Source of the DNA: Elysia chlorotica
Lineage: Eukaryota > Mollusca > Gastropoda > Plakobranchidae
DNA length: 64,000 bases
Assembly: GCA_003991915.1 (NCBI GenBank)
Contig: RQTK01000110.1
Span: 721,048-785,047, forward strand
Reading direction: 5' to 3'
A model generated the notes under the pieces. That model was not told the origin of the DNA and ran no database searches. It was given only the letters and a program-made list of their open reading frames with translations. Position 1 is the stretch's first letter. The number at the start of each line of letters is the position of its first letter. Position numbers and translations under genes: made by a program. This document shows, piece by piece, positions 60,280-64,000 of this stretch.

Positions 60280-62075
60280 TTTATTTATCTTTTATATCAG
60301 TGATGGAACATGTCTGTGATATTTCCTTATACAGCATCTTTGAACGACTTCTTTACAGATCTACCAAACCATAGTTATTAAAAGATCGGATTAAAACAAT
60401 GCCTTAACATGCAAAGAAAATCATTGTCAGAGGTGCATTTCTGTGATGCACCAAATAAAAACATGTGCAGATAAAATCCTTCTCAAGAAAAATTAATAAT
60501 TTAATAACATTTATTCATTTTACACTCAGATGGCAATCCACAGCATATAGTGTAATTGCAAACTGTTAAATGCATTGTCTCTTTATCAATTCTTTTTTTT
60601 TTTTTTTAAACAGAAAAATACAGACAAATAAAGACATAATATGTTTTATTGTCAACAAAATTCACCAGATTCAAGTAAGAGTTAAAACAAGTAATCTTTG
60701 CTATGTTTTCTATCCTCTACAACATCTGGTATGGGAGAATCCAACCTCAAACTTCTTGATCAGAAGCCCAAACCTCAAGCAGAGTTAGAAATGAGTGGCT
60801 TAATGTCCAACGTCAGCACTAGATAGACTATAATGTGGATAGAAACCTCTAGCAACCCAGTTATCTGGTACCCTTTGCAATACAATACATGTGATACCTC
60901 GATTAAGGAAAAAAGCAGCTATCCTCATCAAGTGAATGTTGCAAAGATTGCAATGGATTGCCATGTGAAATTTATACCGGTGACTCTTATATCATATCTC
61001 TTATAGCATATTCATAATCTTCATATGTAATTTATAAATGAGTTGTTGCCAATACATCCCTTTCAGAAGGAGCAAACATTTGTCTTAAAATTTCTTACAA
61101 ATGTGACCCTGTAAGAATGGGCAACAAAATTGGATAGGGTATGCCTGTTAGACATGCATACAGAGAAGACACCAAACTTTCAGAAGAAAAAAATGCAGAA
61201 TAAAGGCAGTAGCACTTGAAAAAACTTCAATAATTGTAAAGGAACATTTACTGCTATAAACCCCTAATCCACTCAGTCAAAAACAGAGGTGGGGTGGGGG
61301 GAGGACAAAAAAGGAGTCACTAATGCTGTTAGACAAAAAAATTGTAATCATTTTCTCTGTATGCTCAATTGAAATTGCAATATATCTTTAGTAGCAATGT
61401 ATGACCATATACATGATTATAATGTTATTTTACAAGCCTGCTTATTTCGTAAAATAAGTTACAAGATATTTCATATGCAATGAAACACATTTTTTTCACT
61501 GTGAACAGTAAGTATGGCCACATCAGATTCTGTAAAACGATAAAATCTACATAGATACTTTGAATGACTCTGGCAGAGAATAAGAAAGTTTATCAGTATA
61601 ACACAGAGTAATATATTTCATTCAGCCACAAAACAAACAATATGGCTCTGGAAATTGTTCTTACATTCAGAACTTCAAACAAAGTGCTTATTGTTTTTTT
61701 CTTTAAAGGAAAGAATTTAAAGATCTTGATCAGTTGAAAAGGTACATAGATAAATTCTTGACTGCCTTGTTCACGAATTCTTTGTTCCATTTGTCCGCCT
61801 TTCATATTCAATAAATAATCCTTAATTACTAATACTGAAATATCAAAAATTAAAAATGATAAGATGTATCCGGATACCGGTAATGATGAAATGATGCATT
61901 GGGACATTAGTCTTTATAATCACCATTGTGTCCACTTCACTCCTCAGTGTATGAGCAAGTGAACTCTGATCATCATTTACTTGCTCTACTGAATGGACAT
62001 TTCACACACTTTCGCTCAGGACGAGCCTGTTTTGGAAGAATTAAGATTGCAAAAATAAGCTACTAGGTATAATCA
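60280..62075 (-). other. probable 3' UTR of the unrecognised gene
   Basis: AT-rich, microsatellite-free sequence directly after the stop codon. Poly-A signal candidates (AATAAA on the minus strand) lie at 60510-60515 and 60280-60285. The end point is an inference; transcript data would settle it. Confidence 0.4.
60794..60848 (-). mobile_element. SINE 3' fragment inside the probable 3' UTR
   Basis: GTGGCTTAATGTCCAACGTC, AGCACTAGATAGACTATAAT and GTGGAT match the family 3' end. Confidence 0.75.
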
Positions 62076-62225
62076 TCATCTCTTATTGTTGTCGCCACTG
62101 TCTTCCCCAGAGTCTGGCAGGTCTCTTCTGAGCTCCGCCTCCCACTCTGACCTCAGTTTGTCCAAGACTTCTTTGGTGACCATTCCACTCTCCACCAGCT
62201 TCTGGGCAAGCTTGCTGTTGTTCAA
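62076..62225 (-). CDS. last coding exon of an unrecognised gene
   Basis: A clean acceptor (CGTTTTCTTCCTATGCAG, first exon base 62225) leads into a phase-0 exon of 49 codons and a TGA stop at 62076-62078. The product ends in a charged, helix-prone tail: LNNSKLAQKLVESGMVTKEV, LDKLRSEWEAELRRD, then an acidic and polar LPDSGEDSGDNNKR end. The phase fits the upstream exon at 62916-63207. I do not recognise the family. A cytoplasmic helical or coiled-coil region is the most that can be said. Confidence 0.8.
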   Translation of the reverse strand: MNNSKLAQKLVESGMVTKEVLDKLRSEWEAELRRDLPDSGEDSGDNNKR

Positions 62226-62915
62226 CTGCATAGGAAGAAAACGGGAGTACATAACGTAATGTTGATAACACAATCAAAATAGAGTGGATTGCGTTTAACC
62301 TTTCAATGTCATGTGTTTCAAGGCCTATTCCTTGTGAGCCCACTATTTTGGTGAATTTTCAAAAAATTTGTAAAGGTAAAAACTGATTTTTATTGTTTTT
62401 TTCTATATGGAGAATGTGCAGATCAATACAAAGAGGTACTAGCACAAGAGCATGTAAATGCGCACAACAAGTACCTGGTGTGATGGGAAAACGTTAAGAG
62501 AATTACACCTTTTGGGGACATCCTATATATTTATTTTATCCCAAGTTCATAGTAAACAATGACTGTGACTGAATATAAGGAATTTGGTGCCTCGGAAATA
62601 TTTAAAATCATAAAGCCATAGTCTTAAACAGTTACCATATGCTTTTTTTTTTTTAAATAACAATTACAGCTCCCTTAAGACAGGATATATAAGAAACAGC
62701 CTGATCGCAATGTCTGCTTGAACAACAACGATGAAAAAGCAGGGTGTCAAATATCTCTCATTATTTTTTTCTCTTGCAGGTCTTTATGACCTAGCACAAC
62801 TATCCAAGACTTAAGATTAAACCTAGGAATCGAATTTCCAAATCTTATCACACTGATCAATATGTTTTTAAATCTTATCACAGAGATCAATACATTTTTA
62901 AATCAAGCTGCCTAC
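62226..62915 (-). other. intron of the unrecognised gene
   Basis: 690-bp AT-rich GT-AG intron (donor AAG then GTAGGC; acceptor TATGCAG). AAATCTTATCACA plus a GATCAATA block occurs twice near 62840-62896. Confidence 0.8.
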
Positions 62916-63207
62916 CTTAGCCTCAGCCTTGGCCTCCTTGGTTGCTCTCTGGTCTTGCTCCAGGCTACTCTGCAGAGGTTTCCTCTCACGGATCCGCTGC
63001 TTGCGGGTCTTCATGACAAACTCGACGTCCTCCCCATCCTGCATGCCCAGACCCTCGGCGCCCTCCACGACGATGCCCTTGCTCTGATACTCCTGATTGC
63101 GCACCAGCTGCACGATGTTGCGCACCCCGACCTGGATGATGCTGTCCAACTCAGACTGCAGCTCCCGTACCATCGTCACGTCGGGAAACAAGTCTGGGAA
63201 GCGATAA
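62916..63207 (-). CDS. penultimate coding exon of an unrecognised gene
   Basis: The acceptor CTCTGCCTCTGTTGCAG (first exon base 63207) and donor GAGGCTAAG then GTAGGC (last exon base 62916) bound an exon of one base plus 97 codons. It starts [20 protein letters not shown] and continues [20 protein letters not shown], then a Gly- and acid-containing linker ([18 protein letters not shown]) and a basic, helix-prone end ([14 protein letters not shown], then [13 protein letters not shown]). It ends in phase 0, matching the next exon. GC content is well above the flanks. The earlier part of the gene is beyond 63.2 kb, probably outside the window. I cannot name the family. Confidence 0.8.
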
Positions 63208-64000
63208 CTGCAACAGAGGCAGAGGGCATAGGTCTTTAATAAAAAGGAAGATGGTGAGGGTGTAAGAAGCAATTACTGCTATAGAGGCAGAGGGTATAAA
63301 ATTTTAAGAACATAATTGAAAAATGAAGACATGCAAGAGTAAGAATAATTTCTTTTTTTTTTTTTTCAAACTGAATAAATGTGGAGGTATGTCCACAACT
63401 GATTAAAAACAGAGAGTTCATTGAACTATAAAGCTCAACGCGCCGAATAACTGCTTCGCTATGAGACAACTACAGGTCCCGCTCATGTCTATGTATTCAG
63501 CTTGGTATCTACGGATTGGGAACTGCAGGGTGCTGAGCAACTGACATTGGCAGTGGACCTTTATTCATCCTTTAATGCTCCTCTCTCCAGCTGCTCTTGA
63601 ATGGGTGTATAAACTCTTCAAATATCAACCAATGAAATCAGTGAAAAGTCGAAGTTCAATCATCAACTGGTATTCCATTTCTGTATTGTAAAACTTTCGA
63701 TTTGGACTACAATGGTTCTAAGGGTATAACCTTTCAGTCTTTTTTTTTTCCACATTTGCGGCCTTCAGGGGATAACGAAACAAGTTTTTTTTAAAGATAG
63801 TTTGTTAGGGTTTTTTTTAACATGATTTCAAAATTGTTTAATATAAAATACTTTTTGAAGGTTTTTCTTTCATAACATCAAACAAAAGGCATGTGAAGGG
63901 GGAAAGAATAAAATGGATCTAAATTTTTAGCACATTATGATATAATTTTGAATATAACCCAACACAACTGAACAAAGAAAGGAGGGAAGTCGGCACAGTG
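63208..64000 (-). other. upstream intron of the unrecognised gene; duplicated acceptor region
   Basis: AT-rich, with no further exon recognised. Positions 63269-63310 are a diverged repeat of the acceptor region 63201-63242 (CAGAGGCAGAGGGCATA versus ATAGAGGCAGAGGGTATA). Confidence 0.55.

Overview
The window looks like a piece of a large, repeat-rich animal nuclear genome. GT-AG introns, a membrane adenylyl cyclase gene, many tRNA-derived SINEs and dozens of long (CT/GA)n, (GTT)n, (ACT)n, (TATC)n and (TGTC)n arrays all point that way. I lean to a mollusc, probably a gastropod, from the SINE style and microsatellite load; this is an inference and I could not run a search. Two assembly gaps (16160-16195 and 55994-56390) both lie inside simple repeats.

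Only two protein-coding genes can be supported, both on the minus strand. (1) At 42857-44762 are three exons of a membrane-bound adenylyl cyclase, covering the cytoplasmic N-terminus and the first five membrane helices. The catalytic exons would lie at lower coordinates and I could not find them, so much or all of 1-42856 may be one very long intron. (2) At 62076-63207 are the last two coding exons of a gene I do not recognise, followed by an AT-rich probable 3' UTR down to about 60.3-60.5 kb. Its earlier exons lie beyond 64 kb. No tRNA, rRNA, CRISPR or phage-like feature was seen.

The rest is intronic or intergenic sequence. Its main component is one SINE family with about 22 pieces in both orientations. 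A shared body of about 170 bp is joined to at least two different tRNA-like heads, and the best copies (5241-5502, 35052-35308, 32125-32370) have 10-12 bp target-site duplications. A second dispersed repeat of 150-250 bp, which I call R1, has four copies (11.1, 33.2, 35.0 and 54.5 kb). A fold-back element with a shared core occurs at 7.3, 26.1 and 37.6 kb. Local tandem duplications with units from 10 to 884 bp are very common (13.5-14.5, 21.8, 25.8, 32.6-33.1, 38.5, 40.1-41.3, 44.1-44.7, 50.0-50.6, 51.3 and 55.5-56.8 kb).

Points most worth a second look: a 59-bp out-of-frame tandem duplication in the first coding exon of the cyclase; a 39-bp minisatellite starting about 20 bp inside that exon's splice donor and open in several frames; a stop-free 234-bp intron (a multiple of 3) between the next two exons; the modular SINE heads; the unnamed R1 repeat; and a near-identical duplication on both sides of the 397-N gap.
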